Assembly: GCA_050694275.1 (NCBI GenBank)
Contig: JBOGXF010000121.1
Span: forward strand, 1-14,463
Reading direction: 5' to 3'
Length of the DNA: 14,463 nt
Source: JBOGXF01 sp050694275
GTDB taxonomy: Bacteria > Actinomycetota > CADDZG01 > WHSQ01
The notes beneath the pieces were generated by a model. It was not told the origin of the DNA, made no database searches, and worked only from the letters and a program-made list of their open reading frames with translations. Shown piece after piece: positions 13,444 to 14,463 of this stretch. How positions within the stretch are numbered: the stretch's first letter is position 1; every line of letters starts with the position of its first letter. The position numbers were made by a program, and so were the translations under genes.

Positions 13444-13468
13444 GGCGGGCCCGGGTTACGGGCTCGCC
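13444..13468 (+). promoter_or_regulatory. 10-bp hairpin just above the CodA-like gene
   Basis: GGCGGGCCCG (13444-13453), loop GGTTA, CGGGCTCGCC (13459-13468): ten pairs including one G-T. It ends 19 nt before the ATG and is followed by ATATAGACT. It may end incoming transcription, act as an operator, or shape the leader. TATAGA (13470-13475) could be a -10 for a near-leaderless transcript, but no -35 is seen. Confidence 0.4.
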
Positions 13469-13487
13469 ATATAGACTGGAAGAGGGG

Positions 13488-14463
13488 ATGGTCGACGACA
13501 GGCTTCGTGTCGGTCAGGCGCTCACTCGTATAGAGGGCGTTGCGCTGGCTGGGACGTCAGAGCCCGTCGATCTGGTCGTTCGCGACGGAGTCGTCGCCGA
13601 GATCGAGCCGAGCAGCCGCGCCCCACAGTCTCTCGCACTTCCCGCTTTCTCCGATCTCCACGTGCACGCGGATCGAGCCTTCGCGAGGGCGCCAAGGACG
13701 GCGTCTTCTCTGAAGGACGGCGTCGAGCTCGTTCAAGCAGTTCGCGCTCGATTTACGGAAGAGGATGTCTGCTCGCGCGCAACTCGCCTGTTTACGCGCG
13801 CTCTTTCCCGCGGGGTTCTCAACATTAGGTCGCATGTCGATGTAGACCACGTGGTCGAGGGCCGTTCCCTGGCCGGCGTGCTCCGAGCGCGTGGCCGGTT
13901 TCGCGACGACTTACGAGTAGCGATCATTGCCTTCGCAAACGCCCGCCTCGACCCCAGTAGCTCCGCCGGCGACCGCCGGCTCCGCGATGCAGTCGAGCGT
14001 GGCGCGACGTTTGTCGGGGGAGCCGTGAACTTCCACCCCGATCCCGGGAAGTCGATCGATTCCCTTCTCGACCTTGCTGTCGAGCTTGGTGTGGACGTCG
14101 ACGTACATATCGATGAGACGACAGATCCCGATGATTTCAACCTGGAGTATCTTGCGGAGTCCACCATCGAGCACGGGCTTTCGGGGCGAGTAACAGCTAG
14201 CCACGCGTGCGCGCTCGCATATGTTCCCGCTGCGGTCGCGAAGAGGACGATCGATCGAGTTCGCGAGGCTGGGATCACGATCATCGCCAATCCCGCAACG
14301 AATCTCTTCGTGATGGGGAGAGGGAACGGTACTCCCAGACAGCGAGGAATCACATTGGTCAAGGAGCTGATTGAAGCGGGAGTTCCGGTCCGATTTGCAA
14401 GCGACAGCGCGAGTGACGTCTTCTATCCCTACGGCAGCTCCGATCCTCTCGAGATCGCCTTCC
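13488..14463 (+). CDS. CodA-like amidohydrolase (cytosine deaminase family), 3' end beyond window
   Basis: An uninterrupted frame from ATG 13488 to the window edge, 325 residues seen of about 400-430 expected. Metal-site residues: H58/H60 (FSDLHVHADRAF), H207 with E210 (VDVHIDETTDPDD), H239 (VTASHACAL) and D306 (FASDSASD). RSHVDVD (114-120), IIANPATNLF and RQRGITLVKEL also follow E. coli CodA closely. The E. coli FPQ loop is FAN here (149-151), and the Asp after the metal Asp is Ser307, so cytosine itself may not be the substrate. Related enzymes act on creatinine, isocytosine or triazines. AGAGGGG directly abuts the ATG, too close for a normal ribosome site. It is separated from the operon by about 970 bp, so it probably has its own promoter. 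Confidence 0.92.
   Translation, partial: MVDDRLRVGQALTRIEGVALAGTSEPVDLVVRDGVVAEIEPSSRAPQSLALPAFSDLHVHADRAFARAPRTASSLKDGVELVQAVRARFTEEDVCSRATRLFTRALSRGVLNIRSHVDVDHVVEGRSLAGVLRARGRFRDDLRVAIIAFANARLDPSSSAGDRRLRDAVERGATFVGGAVNFHPDPGKSIDSLLDLAVELGVDVDVHIDETTDPDDFNLEYLAESTIEHGLSGRVTASHACALAYVPAAVAKRTIDRVREAGITIIANPATNLFVMGRGNGTPRQRGITLVKELIEAGVPVRFASDSASDVFYPYGSSDPLEIAF

Larger units (their letters stand above)
12518..13487. other. Spacer with repeats, tRNA-like debris and hairpins
   Basis: About 970 bp without a supported protein gene. It holds an operon-end hairpin (12540-12554), A-box copy 5 (12557-12612), a TTGACGC double box (12659-12687), a perfect CACTTCAG hairpin (12723-12743), a 23-bp direct repeat (12819-12841, 13104-13126), two tRNA-like 3' fragments (12839-12876, 12978-13030), a strong hairpin after the second (13039-13075) and another 20 bp above the next gene (13444-13468). 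Minus-strand frames reading TPGLEPGTPSL and TRIGDLLGAIQ are the spurious peptides known to arise from antisense tRNA sequence. Between 13130 and 13440 I see nothing I can name. Confidence 0.6.

Overview
High-GC DNA with GTG and TTG starts, a SigB/SigF-type stress promoter, a twin-arginine lipoprotein and actinobacterial-looking small proteins. The best guess is an actinobacterium, perhaps class Thermoleophilia (Solirubrobacterales/Gaiellales). That placement rests on protein and promoter style, not on a marker gene.

Layout. Positions 1-184 hold the start of a CBS-domain protein on the minus strand, driven by a stress-type promoter. About 1 kb of gene-poor DNA follows, then three small genes: a 120-aa conserved hypothetical (1220-1582), a 51-aa two-helix membrane protein (1654-1809) and a 99-aa conserved hypothetical on the minus strand (2103-2402). 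Another kilobase of GC-rich, repeat-bearing spacer leads to an orphan 403-aa protein (3419-4630) and a third spacer (4631-5300) that may hold a lipoprotein-gene relic.

The core is a compact plus-strand operon (5301-12517): IclR regulator, Tat-lipoprotein binding protein, RbsA-type double ATPase, RbsC-type permease, ATZ/TRZ-class amidohydrolase, and a polysaccharide-deacetylase-fold hydrolase of the HpPgdA/cyclic-imidase/PuuE type. Start-stop spacings are 9, 12, 32 and 59 nt, and the last pair overlaps by 11 nt. A second amidohydrolase, CodA-like, begins at 13488 and runs off the window. The simplest reading is an inducible uptake-and-hydrolysis system for a nitrogen-containing small molecule such as a nucleoside, purine/pyrimidine, hydantoin or other cyclic amide. 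The ABC proteins import it, the amidohydrolases deaminate or open rings, and the deacetylase-fold enzyme cuts a cyclic imide or amide. The substrate cannot be read from sequence.

The spacers are not empty. A degenerate repeat with the boxes GGGACACC and GAGAGGCTCA plus a G-rich run occurs five times, always in the same orientation, with a sixth truncated copy. Two spacers share a longer composite of this box, a TTGACGC-type direct repeat and a CACTTCA hairpin. Between the operon and the CodA-like gene lie two 3'-half tRNA-like fragments and a 23-bp direct repeat, which look like debris of tRNA-targeted integration.
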